From the NCBI GenBank assembly GCA_964629345.1, contig CAZVSG010000028.1, positions 1 to 22,726 on the forward strand: a DNA stretch of 22,726 nucleotides, given 5' to 3'. Of the stretch, positions 8,427 to 17,759 are shown one piece after another (within the stretch, counting starts at the first letter, position 1; every line of letters starts with the position of its first letter). A program made the position numbers and the translations under genes. This DNA is from UBA6115 sp964629345 (lineage in GTDB: Bacteria; Bacillota; Clostridia; Christensenellales; Aristaeellaceae). The notes below the pieces were generated by a model. That model saw nothing but the letters and a program-made list of their open reading frames with translations. It had not been told where the DNA came from and made no database searches.

Positions 8427-11302
8427 TTCAGAGCATTTTGCAGGCAACATCATCGGAAAGAGGCTGGGAATTGGACGTACAGCCGGAAGACGCCGCGGCG
8501 GGGGAGCCCCGCGCTCTTTTTGAAGCCGCACAGGGCATCCTGCCCGGCGGCAGTGTCTTTGCTCTGCTGCCGGTGCTCAGGATCAGGGAGGACGGAGCTT
8601 TTCTCAGCCTGAAGGCAGGGGAAGGAAGGGCATCCTACATCCGCGATATCCCGGGCTTTCTTGATGCAATGCAAGGCAGAACACCCTTTCCGGTCAGCAG
8701 CCGCGTCGTTTTTTCGCCGGCCTGGATGCATCTTGCGCCGCAGATGGATCAATTGTGCAGATGCCTGTCAGCCCACGTCCAGACATTGCAGGAAGCGCAG
8801 CAGCCGCTTTCCGGCATCTTCCGGCGGGACCTTCCGCTTCGCGGCGCTTTGCTTTCGCTCTTGCTTGGACAGCTTTCCGGGCAGGAATTTCTGCTGATAC
8901 AGGGCAAAACTGAAAGCAGGCAGCAGGGCATCCAGCCCGCTTCCCTCCCGCTGCTGTTCCGCGCGGGGTATGACATCCGCGGGGTCGTTCTGACGGCAGC
9001 CTGGCAGGGACAGGTCGCCCGGCTGACGGGCGACGCGGAGTTTGTCATCATCGGCAATCAGGTGTGCAGAACAAGCCCGGAGGACCGGGCCTTGCTGCTG
9101 GCATTGCCGGAGAAACCGGCGGGGCGGGAGATCATCTTCCGCTTTTCCAGAACAGAGACCCCCCGGGTGTTTTCGGAGCTGCTCCCCTGGCTTCAGCGCG
9201 CCCAGGCGGTCGTGTTTGAGGAGGAGCTGGAGGAGCGCCTGCTGCGCTTCCCGCTGAAGGCAAAGGTGTACCTTGACAGAGAGGGAACCGGGATCGCGGC
9301 GCGCGTCGTCTTCCGCTACGGAACGTATGAGGCGGACCCCTTCCAGCCTGACGCGGGTCTGCCGGCATACCTGCTCAGGGATGCTTCCGGTGAGCGGGAG
9401 GTCATGGACCTGCTGGGCCGGTATGGTTTCCGCGCGAGGACCGGACGCGCGGACCTGCAGGACGATGATAGGATCTTTGATTTTCTGATGCAGGGCGTAT
9501 CCGCCATGCACCGCTTGGCCGAGGTGTACCTGAGCCAGGCTTTCCGCCAGCTGACCCCGCGCGCCCCGTCCCTCTCGGGCCATATGCGCCTGAAAGCCGG
9601 GAGCATCCGCCTGGAGCTGATGGATGAAGGGAAATTGATCGATGAGATCCTGCCCCTGCTGCAGGCCATCGGCAGACAGAAGAAGTACTTCCGCTATAAG
9701 AACGGGGCCTTCATTACCCTGCAGGATGCGAGTGAGTGGCAGGCGCTTGCGGATGCCTATATCCAGAGTGCCGTCGAGCCTGATGAGCGCGACCTGCCCG
9801 CCATGCGCGCGCATTATCTGGCCGCGCTGATCGGGAGAGACGGCCTGCCGGTCACGCTTGATGAAGGCGCACGGATGGCGGTGGCCCTGGACCCTGAAGG
9901 GCTGGACAGCCCGGTGGAGGGACTTTACGGTTATCAGATCCGCGGCTTCCGCTGGATCTGCGCGCTGCATATGCTGGGGATGGGAGGCATCCTGGCGGAC
10001 GAGATGGGTCTTGGGAAGACGGCGCAGATGATCGCAGCCATCCAATATTTTGCCCTCAGTGAGCCTGTCCGTTTGCCGTCCCTGATCGTTTCTCCCACGA
10101 CCCTGCTGTACAACTGGGAAACGGAAATCAGCCGATTTGCGCCGACGCTTACCGCGCGCGTCATCACAGGCAGCCGCGCTGTCCGGGAGAATGCCCTGTC
10201 AGAGGCGATCAGGGATCAGGCGGATATCATCATCACCAGCTATCCGCTGATTCGGCAGGACATCGCGCTGTACGCGGATACCCGCTTCCGCTTTGCCGCG
10301 CTGGACGAGGCGCAGAACATCAAGAACTTCACCAGCCAGACGGCGGGCGCCGTGAAACGGCTCAATGCCCATACCCGGCTTGCGCTGACAGGGACCCCGA
10401 TGGAAAACAGCGTCGGAGAACTGTGGAGCCTGTTTGATTTCGTGCTGCCCGGTTACCTGGGCGGCGCGAGGGACTTCCTGCGCAAATATGAAGACGGGCG
10501 GCACGCGGCGGAGCTGAGGATGCGCATCCGCCCCTTCCTGATGCGCAGGCTCAAGAGCGATGTGATGTCGGAACTCCCGGAGAAACTTGAGACGACCCTC
10601 TACTGCGAGATGGACGCCGAGCAGCGGCGCCTTTACAGCGCTGCGCTGATGAAGAGCCGGGCGTGGGTGAATGAACTGCTCGCGTCCAGAGGGCTTGACG
10701 GAAGCAGGATCGAGGTGCTGTCCGCCATTACGATGCTGCGCCAGATCTGCTGCCACCCGGTGTTGACCCTGCCGGAATACACGGGTGAGTCGGCCAAACT
10801 GGAGCTGCTGATGGACGTGCTGGCGGAAGCGCTGAAAAACGGCCGGCGGGTCCTGGTGTTTTCGCAGTTCACTTCCATGCTGAAGATCATCCGGGGGCGG
10901 CTGGATCAAGCAGGCATCCCCAGCCTGTACCTTGACGGCGAGACCGGGGCGCAGGAACGGCTTGAACTGGCGGACCGGTTCAACCGCGGGGGGGAACCCG
11001 TCTTCCTGATCTCGCTCAAGGCCGGAGGCACCGGACTGAACCTGACGGGCGCTGACATGGTGATCCATTATGATCCCTGGTGGAACCCGACGGCGGAAGA
11101 CCAGGCCAACGACCGGGCCCACCGGCTGGGGCAGGAGAAAACGGTCCACATCCTGCGCCTGATTTCTCTGCGTTCCATCGAGGAAGCGGTGGTGGACATG
11201 GGCCGCCGGAAGCGGCGGCTGTTTGACCGGCTGATCACACCGGGCGAGGCGGTGCCGCAGCGTCTCAGCCGGGAAGACGTGCTGAAACTCTTTGAACAAT
11301 GA
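8411..11302 (+). CDS. SNF2-family DEAD/DEAH helicase (bacterial RapA/HepA-like)
   Basis: A 963-aa protein. The C-terminal ~450 residues are the two RecA lobes of a Swi2/Snf2 ATPase: motif I DEMGLGKT (530-537), motif II DEAQ (632-635), LTGTPMEN, the helicase-C motif GGTGLNLTGAD (872-882) and arginine finger DRAHRLGQ (901-908). Residues 1-500 match the variable N-terminal region of bacterial SNF2 proteins, but the SWIM zinc finger (CxCx..CxH) common in Firmicutes homologues is not seen. Such proteins translocate on double-stranded DNA and remodel protein-DNA complexes; the target is unknown. The start is uncertain: GTG 8411 overlaps zupT without a visible ribosome binding site, and the next in-frame ATG is about 87 codons later. 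Confidence 0.88.
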   Translation: MALRLIQSILQATSSERGWELDVQPEDAAAGEPRALFEAAQGILPGGSVFALLPVLRIREDGAFLSLKAGEGRASYIRDIPGFLDAMQGRTPFPVSSRVVFSPAWMHLAPQMDQLCRCLSAHVQTLQEAQQPLSGIFRRDLPLRGALLSLLLGQLSGQEFLLIQGKTESRQQGIQPASLPLLFRAGYDIRGVVLTAAWQGQVARLTGDAEFVIIGNQVCRTSPEDRALLLALPEKPAGREIIFRFSRTETPRVFSELLPWLQRAQAVVFEEELEERLLRFPLKAKVYLDREGTGIAARVVFRYGTYEADPFQPDAGLPAYLLRDASGEREVMDLLGRYGFRARTGRADLQDDDRIFDFLMQGVSAMHRLAEVYLSQAFRQLTPRAPSLSGHMRLKAGSIRLELMDEGKLIDEILPLLQAIGRQKKYFRYKNGAFITLQDASEWQALADAYIQSAVEPDERDLPAMRAHYLAALIGRDGLPVTLDEGARMAVALDPEGLDSPVEGLYGYQIRGFRWICALHMLGMGGILADEMGLGKTAQMIAAIQYFALSEPVRLPSLIVSPTTLLYNWETEISRFAPTLTARVITGSRAVRENALSEAIRDQADIIITSYPLIRQDIALYADTRFRFAALDEAQNIKNFTSQTAGAVKRLNAHTRLALTGTPMENSVGELWSLFDFVLPGYLGGARDFLRKYEDGRHAAELRMRIRPFLMRRLKSDVMSELPEKLETTLYCEMDAEQRRLYSAALMKSRAWVNELLASRGLDGSRIEVLSAITMLRQICCHPVLTLPEYTGESAKLELLMDVLAEALKNGRRVLVFSQFTSMLKIIRGRLDQAGIPSLYLDGETGAQERLELADRFNRGGEPVFLISLKAGGTGLNLTGADMVIHYDPWWNPTAEDQANDRAHRLGQEKTVHILRLISLRSIEEAVVDMGRRKRRLFDRLITPGEAVPQRLSREDVLKLFEQ

Positions 11303-11309
11303 GTGAAAA

Positions 11310-11338
11310 TTGACTGAGCATTGATTACCGGGTAAACT
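11310..11338 (+). promoter_or_regulatory. Sigma-A promoter of the second degV gene
   Basis: -35 TTGACT (11310-11315), a 17-nt spacer and -10 TAAACT (11333-11338), starting 8 nt after the SNF2 stop codon. Copy 2 of degV can therefore be transcribed independently of the upstream operon. Confidence 0.65.
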
Positions 11339-11390
11339 CTATCGCGGCCGCATCTTTGCGGAGAAAAATCGAACCAAGGAGGAGAACCTC

Positions 11391-12263
11391 ATGTCATTTT
11401 GGATCGTGACGGACGTAGGCTCAGATATTTCCCTGGATTTCCTCAAACGGCACGAAAAACTTGCCGTACTGCCTATGCCGTACCGCATGGACGGCGCGGA
11501 GAAGATGTACAACGTCGAGGATGAGGCGACGCTGAAAGCCTTTTACCAGGATCTTCGCGAGGAACGCGTGGCGACCACCGCGCAGGTGACGGTGGACAGC
11601 GCGGTGACCTGCTTTGAGGAATTGGCGGCCAAAGGCGAGCAGATCCTGTACATCAGCCTATCGGGCGGGCTGTCCGGGACGATCCAGTCCATCCAGACCG
11701 CCAAATCCATGGTTTTGGAAAAATATCCAAAAGCCAGGATCACAGTCGTTGACTCGCTTCTGGCCTCGGCTGGCCAGGCGCTTCTGGTCCATTACGCCGC
11801 CCAGCAGCGCGACGCGGGGAAGACCCTGGATGAAACCGTGCAGTGGCTGGTGAACAACCGCCAGCGCATCGTCTCCTGGTTCACGGTGGACGACCTGAAC
11901 TTCCTCTTCCGCGGCGGAAGGGTCAGCAAGACGTCCGCCCTGCTGGGCAGCATGATGCATATCAAGCCGATCATGCACGTCAATTTTGACGGAAAACTCG
12001 TTCCGCGCGAGAAGACCCAGGGCAGAAAGCGCGCATTGAAAGCGCTGTCGGAGAAATGCTGTCAGCTGGCCAAGCCGAAAGCCGGCCAGCCCGTGTTTAT
12101 CAGCCACGGTGACTGCATCCAGGACGCGCAGTATCTTGCCGGCCTCGTGCGTCAGGGGATGCCCGAGGTGGGCGATATCGAGTTTTTCACGCTGGGGACC
12201 ATCATCGGGGCGCACGCAGGCCCCAACACGGTTGCGATCTTCTTCATGGGGGACGCCCGCTGA
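11391..12263 (+). CDS. DegV family fatty-acid-binding protein, copy 2
   Basis: A 290-aa paralogue of the gene at 5851. It begins FWIVTDVGSDIS, has the acyl-binding loop SLSGGLSGTIQS (89-100), which is close to the FakB consensus including the serine expected to contact the fatty-acid carboxylate. It shares WFTVDDLNFLFRGGR (163-177), IKPIMH (191-196), QGRKRAL (210-216) and GAHAGPNT (273-280) with copy 1. A strong AAGGAGG site precedes ATG 11391. The gene is followed 6 nt later by the hairpin-rich repeat at 12270. Confidence 0.92.
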   Translation: MSFWIVTDVGSDISLDFLKRHEKLAVLPMPYRMDGAEKMYNVEDEATLKAFYQDLREERVATTAQVTVDSAVTCFEELAAKGEQILYISLSGGLSGTIQSIQTAKSMVLEKYPKARITVVDSLLASAGQALLVHYAAQQRDAGKTLDETVQWLVNNRQRIVSWFTVDDLNFLFRGGRVSKTSALLGSMMHIKPIMHVNFDGKLVPREKTQGRKRALKALSEKCCQLAKPKAGQPVFISHGDCIQDAQYLAGLVRQGMPEVGDIEFFTLGTIIGAHAGPNTVAIFFMGDAR

Positions 12264-12269
12264 GAGTTT

Positions 12270-12435
12270 CGGCAAAGTGTTCTGAAGACACTTTGCCGTA
12301 AAGACGATTGGGCATTTTCACCCGGTCGCTGCGCTCCGGGGCAGTGAAAATACAAGGGATGAATTGCTCCGCAATCCGCCCGCCCGCCCGGAAAAGCCGG
12401 GCGATACGATTCCGATCAGAGGGCTGTGCCCTCTG
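12270..12435 (+). repeat. Copy A of a hairpin-rich intergenic repeat
   Basis: This 166-nt stretch folds into five consecutive hairpins: CGGCAAAGTGT/ACACTTTGCCG (12270-12298), ATTTTCAC/GTGAAAAT with an inner CCGG/CCGG (12314-12351), ATTGC/GCAAT (12363-12375), CGCCCGG/CCGGGCG (12385-12403) and CAGAGGGC/GCCCTCTG (12417-12435). The same order of sequence blocks recurs on the minus strand at 16191-16349. Shared exact blocks include a 17-mer CGCAATCCGCCCGCCCG, a 13-mer TCAGAGGGCTGTG, GGGCATTTTCA and GCTGCGCTCC. It begins 6 nt after the degV2 stop, so it would be transcribed as its 3' untranslated region. Confidence 0.8.
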
Positions 12436-12466
12436 AAACTCCCCTGAATAAAACTGTCCGCAGCTT

Positions 12467-12508
12467 CAGCGCCTGGCAGAGCTTGCTGGGCGCTGTTCTC
12501 TTGCTTTG
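12467..12508 (+). terminator. Possible terminator after degV2 and the repeat
   Basis: A 7-bp stem CAGCGCC/GGCGCTG (12467-12473 with 12489-12495) is followed by the T-rich stretch TTCTCTTGCTTTG. The loop is long (15 nt) and the T-run is broken. Confidence 0.35.
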
Positions 12509-12512
12509 AACG

Positions 12513-12541
12513 TTGACAGGTCGGTAAGCCGGATTTATCCT
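12513..12541 (+). promoter_or_regulatory. Sigma-A promoter of recO
   Basis: A perfect -35 TTGACA (12513-12518), a 17-nt spacer and -10 TATCCT (12536-12541), about 45 nt upstream of the recO start. Confidence 0.65.
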
Positions 12542-12585
12542 CAAGAAGATCACACCATGTCCGACCGCCCGGAAAGGAGCCGCAC

Positions 12586-13326
12586 GTGGCTTACCGTACC
12601 TTCCAGGCAGTGGTCCTGGCCCGTTCTGACTGGCGGGAGAACGACCGCATCCTGACGCTTGCCGGGCCTGAGACCGGGCGGGTGGATGTGCTCTGCCGCG
12701 GATGCCGCAGGCCAAACAGCCCGCTGATGGGGGGCGCTGAACTGTTTACCCTGGGAGAGTACGTGCTGTTTTCCGGCAAAGGCAGGGAGATCGTCCATGC
12801 CTGCACGGTCATTGAGTCCTTTTATCCCCTTCGCCTTGACTATGACCGGCTCGCCTATTCCGCGCTTGTCGCCGGCGCTGCGCTGAGAGTCTTTCAGCCG
12901 GAGGAGCCCAATCCCCATCTGTTCATTCTGCTGGTCAGGTCGCTGAAGCGCCTGGCATATGGATACACGCCCCCCGACGCAGCTGTCTGTGCGTTTCTGC
13001 TGCATCTGTCCGCCATCACGGGTTTTAAGCCGAGGCTGAACCACTGCGTCCGCTGCAGAAGGGAGATGCTTGCGGAGGGAGGGTATTTGCCGGCGGAAGA
13101 AGGGGGCGTCTGCTGCGCCTCCTGTGGCAAAGATATGCAGAAAAAGCTGTGGATCAGCAGCCGGGAGCTTGATTTTCTGCGGGTCGTTCTTGCCCGCGGG
13201 ATCGACAAGGCTGGGGATCCGCCGGACCGTATCCCGCTGCCGGTGATGAAAGAGTACGTCCAATCCAAGATCGAAGCAAAACTGCCGGGCCTTCCTGAGG
13301 AACAAAAAAGAGATCCCCGTTTCTGA
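12586..13326 (+). CDS. recO: DNA repair protein RecO
   Basis: A 246-aa RecO, close to the usual length. The N-terminal OB-fold starts AYRTFQAVVLARSDWRENDRIL and has the typical GRVDVLCRGCRRPNS loop (31-45). The C-terminal part carries a zinc site CVRC (C154, C157) and CASC (C177, C180), as in Gram-positive RecO. RecO anneals single-stranded DNA and with RecR loads RecA at gaps. The start is GTG 12586, 7 nt after AAGGAG; no ATG fits. It has its own promoter and a terminator overlapping its 3' end. Confidence 0.93.
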   Translation: MAYRTFQAVVLARSDWRENDRILTLAGPETGRVDVLCRGCRRPNSPLMGGAELFTLGEYVLFSGKGREIVHACTVIESFYPLRLDYDRLAYSALVAGAALRVFQPEEPNPHLFILLVRSLKRLAYGYTPPDAAVCAFLLHLSAITGFKPRLNHCVRCRREMLAEGGYLPAEEGGVCCASCGKDMQKKLWISSRELDFLRVVLARGIDKAGDPPDRIPLPVMKEYVQSKIEAKLPGLPEEQKRDPRF

Positions 13327-13346
13327 GAAGGAGATCGGGGTTTTTT
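13311..13346 (+). terminator. Rho-independent terminator of recO
   Basis: CCCCG (13315-13319) pairs with CGGGG (13336-13340), with an inner TTCT/AGAA pairing, followed by six T (13341-13346). The stem starts inside the last recO codons. Confidence 0.7.
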
Positions 13347-13358
13347 CCGTTATAATGT

Positions 13359-13388
13359 AATCCATGCCGCCCGCAGGCGGCATGGATT
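13359..13388 (-). terminator. Perfect 13-bp hairpin, likely terminator of the unknown membrane protein gene
   Basis: AATCCATGCCGCC pairs without mismatch with GGCGGCATGGATT around a CGCA tetraloop. It lies 6 nt after the stop of the minus-strand gene at 13395. On that strand it is followed by ACATTATAACGG, only modestly T-rich. Confidence 0.6.
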
Positions 13389-13394
13389 TCTGTA

Positions 13395-13883
13395 TCAGAA
13401 GATCCTCAGCTGGGCCGGGCAGCGCTCCGCCAGCAGGAAATCCTTGAATCCGCGGCGCATTACAAAGGCATAGGCGGACTCGGGTTTGCCATTGGGCCGG
13501 TATACTCTGTACCGGCAGAGTTTGTAGGCGTGCCGCTGGATGAACAGCGGAAAGTCCTGGGCGATCAGCTCGGCATACAGCCTGGTGAAGGCGTCGTTGC
13601 GCACGCTGTTCCCGTTCTGCTTGAAACTGACACTGAGCAGCGTATGGGCGGGGCATACACTGGTTACGGTGATGCCGCTGCATTCGATGCGCAGCTGATC
13701 GATGTCATACCGGCTCAGCTCCGCAAGCTTTCCGCGCAGGGATTGATAAGCCGGGCTTTCACGGAGGCGCTTCAGCTGCGCCTGGTCTTCCCTCTGGGCC
13801 TTTGCGCAGATGGCGTAGAGAACGAGCGCGGATATACCGCAAAAAACGACCATGATCATTGCCAAAGAAGTCATGCCGTTCAT
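13395..13883 (-). CDS. Hypothetical protein with one N-terminal membrane anchor
   Basis: I do not recognise a family. The 162-aa product starts MNGMTSLAMIMVVFCGISAL, a single hydrophobic segment (about residues 4-27), followed by KAQREDQAQLKRL, so the basic remainder is probably one soluble domain. That domain contains the SYN-like stretches SGITVTSVCPAHTLLSVSFK and YRVYRPNGKPESAYAFVMRRG. The open frame extends up to 14015, but GGAGAGGGG sits just before ATG 13883 and a promoter lies immediately upstream, so 13883 is the preferred start. It has its own promoter and terminator, and the neighbours recO and groEL give no clue to its role. Confidence 0.7.
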   Translation of the reverse strand: MNGMTSLAMIMVVFCGISALVLYAICAKAQREDQAQLKRLRESPAYQSLRGKLAELSRYDIDQLRIECSGITVTSVCPAHTLLSVSFKQNGNSVRNDAFTRLYAELIAQDFPLFIQRHAYKLCRYRVYRPNGKPESAYAFVMRRGFKDFLLAERCPAQLRIF

Positions 13884-13909
13884 CCGCCCCTCTCCACTAT
13901 ATATTGGGC

Positions 13910-13938
13910 AGTATATAGATATCAACCACAAGAGACAA
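13910..13938 (-). promoter_or_regulatory. Sigma-A promoter of the hypothetical membrane protein gene
   Basis: On the minus strand, -35 TTGTCT (13938-13933), a 17-nt spacer and -10 TATACT (13915-13910). An overlapping TTGATA/TATAGT pair also exists but would leave too short a leader for the ribosome binding site. Confidence 0.6.
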
Positions 13939-14055
13939 GAGGTTCTGCGCTGTTTTTGTAATATTTTATGATTTTTTGCAGCCAAAGAGACATGACGTGC
14001 GCCTGAGGGCGGCACTGACGACGGATGATTGATACAAGAAGCAGTGAAATACCAA

Positions 14056-14081
14056 GAGCGGCGGGCCGAAGCCCGCCGCTC
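14056..14081 (-). terminator. Terminator of the groES-groEL operon
   Basis: A perfect 11-bp GC-rich stem, GAGCGGCGGGC/GCCCGCCGCTC with a CGAA tetraloop, lies 24 nt after the groEL stop. On the minus strand it is followed by the T-rich GTCTTGGTATTTC-like tract rather than a pure T-run. Confidence 0.7.
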
Positions 14082-14105
14082 GTCTGTCTGGTCGGATGCC
14101 TGATT

Positions 14106-15660
<1,555 letters not shown>

Positions 15661-15686
15661 GTTTTTTCTCCTTCTCCTGATGCTTC

Positions 15687-15971
15687 TTATTCCACGATGG
15701 CCAGAATGTCAGACTGGCGGACGATGATGAGCTCTTCTCCGTCGATCTTGACCTCGGTGCCGGCATATTTGGAATAAATGACCTTCTGGCCGGCTTTCAC
15801 GTGCATGGTAATCTCCTTGCCGTCCACATTGCCGCCGGGGCCTACCGAAATGACCTCCGCCATCTGGGGCTTCTCCTTGGCTGCGCCGGTCAGGATGATG
15901 CCGCTTTTCGTGGTTTCTTCACTCTCGGTGTTTTTGATGACGACCCGGTCACCTAAGGGCTTTACTTTCAT
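15687..15971 (-). CDS. groS: Co-chaperonin GroES (10 kDa)
   Basis: A 94-aa protein of normal GroES length: MKVKPLGDRVVIKNTESEE, the mobile-loop region TTKSGIILTGAAKEKPQ (residues about 20-36), VISVGPGG and the C-terminal DILAIVE. It forms the heptameric lid of GroEL. The open frame extends to 16010 but that start would lie inside the CIRCE operator; ATG 15971 has AGGAGG 5 nt upstream and matches the family N-terminus. It is the first gene of the heat-shock operon. Confidence 0.96.
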   Translation of the reverse strand: MKVKPLGDRVVIKNTESEETTKSGIILTGAAKEKPQMAEVISVGPGGNVDGKEITMHVKAGQKVIYSKYAGTEVKIDGEELIIVRQSDILAIVE

Positions 15972-15999
15972 GATTTCCTCCTTGAACTTCTTGGTATTG

Positions 16000-16026
16000 T
16001 TAGCACTCAATCAAGGTGAGTGCTAA
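16000..16026 (-). promoter_or_regulatory. CIRCE operator (HrcA binding site)
   Basis: The perfect consensus TTAGCACTC-N9-GAGTGCTAA. It lies 10 nt downstream of the -10 box and 28 nt upstream of the groES start, so HrcA bound here would block groES-groEL transcription until heat stress. hrcA is not in the window. Confidence 0.97.
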
Positions 16027-16036
16027 CGCTGGTCAT

Positions 16037-16065
16037 ACTATACCCTATATCCGACGCCAATGCAA
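16037..16065 (-). promoter_or_regulatory. Sigma-A promoter of groES-groEL
   Basis: On the minus strand, -35 TTGCAT (16065-16060), a 17-nt spacer and -10 TATAGT (16042-16037), with the CIRCE operator directly downstream. Confidence 0.85.
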
Positions 16066-16190
16066 GGGGGAAAGAGAAATTTTTCCGGATATGCCAGGGG
16101 AGGCGGATGCGGCGGTGTTTTTCTGCAGCGAAAGCACGGAGGAATGACGCCGGAATGGCAGGCTTGCTGTAGAAGGGAAGTCTGTGAGGT

Positions 16191-16349
16191 CACAGCCCTC
16201 TGACCGCCGTCGTTTCATCCGGCTTTGCCCGACGGGCGGGCGGATTGCGAAGAGACTCACTCCATGCGTTTTCTCTGACCGGGAGCGCAGCTGGCAGATG
16301 AAAATGCCCGTGCTACCCATACGGCAGAGTGTTCGCGGACACTTTTTCG
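16191..16349 (-). repeat. Copy B of the hairpin-rich intergenic repeat (inverted relative to copy A)
   Basis: Read on the minus strand from 16349 down, it follows copy A (12270-12435) block by block: AGTGT/ACACT hairpin, TGCCGTA, GGGCATTTTCA, GCTGCGCTCC, the 17-mer CGCAATCCGCCCGCCCG (16249-16233), AAAGCCGG and TCAGAGGGCTGTG (16203-16191). By eye about two thirds of positions agree. Several hairpins are less perfect than in copy A. It lies about 70 nt after the htrA stop, in the same orientation as htrA. The rest of the intergenic space, to the groES promoter (16066-16190), holds nothing I recognise. Confidence 0.78.
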
Positions 16350-16359
16350 GCACACGAAA

Positions 16360-16382
16360 GCACCGGGGGTGGAACCCGGCGC
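16360..16382 (-). terminator. Possible terminator of htrA
   Basis: On the minus strand, GCGCCGGG pairs with CCCGGTGC (one mismatch) around a 7-nt loop, followed by only TTTCGT. It sits between the htrA stop (16422) and repeat copy B. Confidence 0.4.
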
Positions 16383-16421
16383 CTTCGGCCTGTCTTGACC
16401 AACCCGCGTTTATTGCCGCAG

Positions 16422-17738
16422 TCACATATCGGACGGATCAAGCATCAGCAGCTGCACTTCAAAGTCCAGGTATTCGCCTTTGCCCATCTGATCAAGCAGC
16501 TCGCTGTTCTCCAGGGCTTCCGGCAGACCTGCCACACGATAGACCTTCAGTTTCACGATGTCGCCTTCCTTCATCTGCTGGAGTTTGGCGATCAGTTCAC
16601 TCTGGTTGGTGATGGTCTCGCCGCCGGCTTCCACGATGATGTCGCCGATTTTCAGCCCCGATGTTTCAGCGGGCGAGTTCTTCTCGACGTTGGCCACATA
16701 AGCGCCCTGGGGCAGCAAGCCCTGGGCGACAGGAGCCCAGCTGGAGGAAAGCGTTCCGACGCTCACGCCGATGCGCGGCCTGGCGGGCTGGTCGGCGGAT
16801 TGACTTGCACCCTCAGTTTTGGCAGGTACGTCCTTGGCGTTGTAGTTCTCAAGCACTGAGCGGATCAGCGGCTTGGCGGCGTTGATGGGGACAGCCATGC
16901 CGATATTGTCAACCGAGTAGCTGGAAGCGGAGAAGAGGCTCCCATTGTTGTCGACCAGCTTGAGGGACGGGATCCCCTGCAGCTGGCCCAGGGTGTTGAA
17001 CATGCCCCCGCCTGAGTTGCCCGAAGAGATCGCTGAATCGATCTGGATCATCCGATTCTCGTTCTCGGTCCGCAGACCGTAGCGGTCACGGCTGTTCGAG
17101 GACATTTTCCGTTCCACAGCGGAGACCACGCCGACCGTCACGCTGCGCTCAAACTGCTGCCCGAGCGGATTGCCGATGACGATCGCATACTCGCCGACCT
17201 GGATGGCGTCGCTGTCACCAAGAGGAACGGCCGGAAGATCAAGGCCGGGAACCAGGAGAATGGCGATGTCCAGGTCGGAATCGGTGCCCACGACGGTCGC
17301 ATCCAGCTCTTTTTCACCGACTGTCACCGTCACGCGCGTGGCGTCCTCGATCACGTGATAGTTGGTCAGGACATGTCCATAAGTGGAAATGACAGTGCCT
17401 GAACCCGTGCCGCTGCGCTGTTCCTGATCCTGTCCGCCCGGGAACTGGTCAAACGGAAAGCCGAAGTTATAGCCGAACTGACTGCGCCTCAGAGTCTGGT
17501 AGTTGTTGACGCCCACGACGCTCTTCTGGGCTTTTCCGGCGACCTCGATAAAGGGGCTGGTGATCAGGCTCTTGTCCGTTGCGGTGTCCACAATGGCCGC
17601 TATCTCATCCTTTGTAAGGGTGTCGCCCGCGGCAAGGGCGATGGAGCCCAGGCCCAGGGCCAGGGAGAGGGTCAGAACAAGGGCCAGGAGAACGGTCGGG
17701 CTGCCATGGTTCCTTTTCATATCGTTCATTCCTTTCAT
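16422..17738 (-). CDS. htrA: HtrA/DegP-like serine protease with one PDZ domain
   Basis: A 438-aa protein. Residues 15-37 form a hydrophobic signal anchor ending ALAAG. The trypsin-like domain has the catalytic triad His128 (TNYHVI), Asp157 (DLDIAIL) and Ser242 (GNSGGG). A PDZ domain spans about 320-435 (NSPAETSGLKIGDIIVEAGG, residues about 354-373). The Gly after GNSGG replaces the usual Pro, a small deviation. Family members degrade or refold damaged exported proteins on the outer face of the membrane. ATG 17738 has GGAG 8 nt upstream; later ATGs at 17729 and 17720 lack good sites. It diverges from the secreted-protein gene at 17965 across a repeat-rich control region. Confidence 0.93.
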   Translation of the reverse strand: MKGMNDMKRNHGSPTVLLALVLTLSLALGLGSIALAAGDTLTKDEIAAIVDTATDKSLITSPFIEVAGKAQKSVVGVNNYQTLRRSQFGYNFGFPFDQFPGGQDQEQRSGTGSGTVISTYGHVLTNYHVIEDATRVTVTVGEKELDATVVGTDSDLDIAILLVPGLDLPAVPLGDSDAIQVGEYAIVIGNPLGQQFERSVTVGVVSAVERKMSSNSRDRYGLRTENENRMIQIDSAISSGNSGGGMFNTLGQLQGIPSLKLVDNNGSLFSASSYSVDNIGMAVPINAAKPLIRSVLENYNAKDVPAKTEGASQSADQPARPRIGVSVGTLSSSWAPVAQGLLPQGAYVANVEKNSPAETSGLKIGDIIVEAGGETITNQSELIAKLQQMKEGDIVKLKVYRVAGLPEALENSELLDQMGKGEYLDFEVQLLMLDPSDM

Positions 17739-17759
17739 TCAATGATCTCCTGTCGTTCG

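Noticed and set aside
12261..12585. CRISPR-like array or tRNA in the repeat-rich gap before recO
   Set aside because: The repeats are hairpins, not regularly spaced direct repeats with unique spacers, and no cloverleaf with a TTC arm was found.
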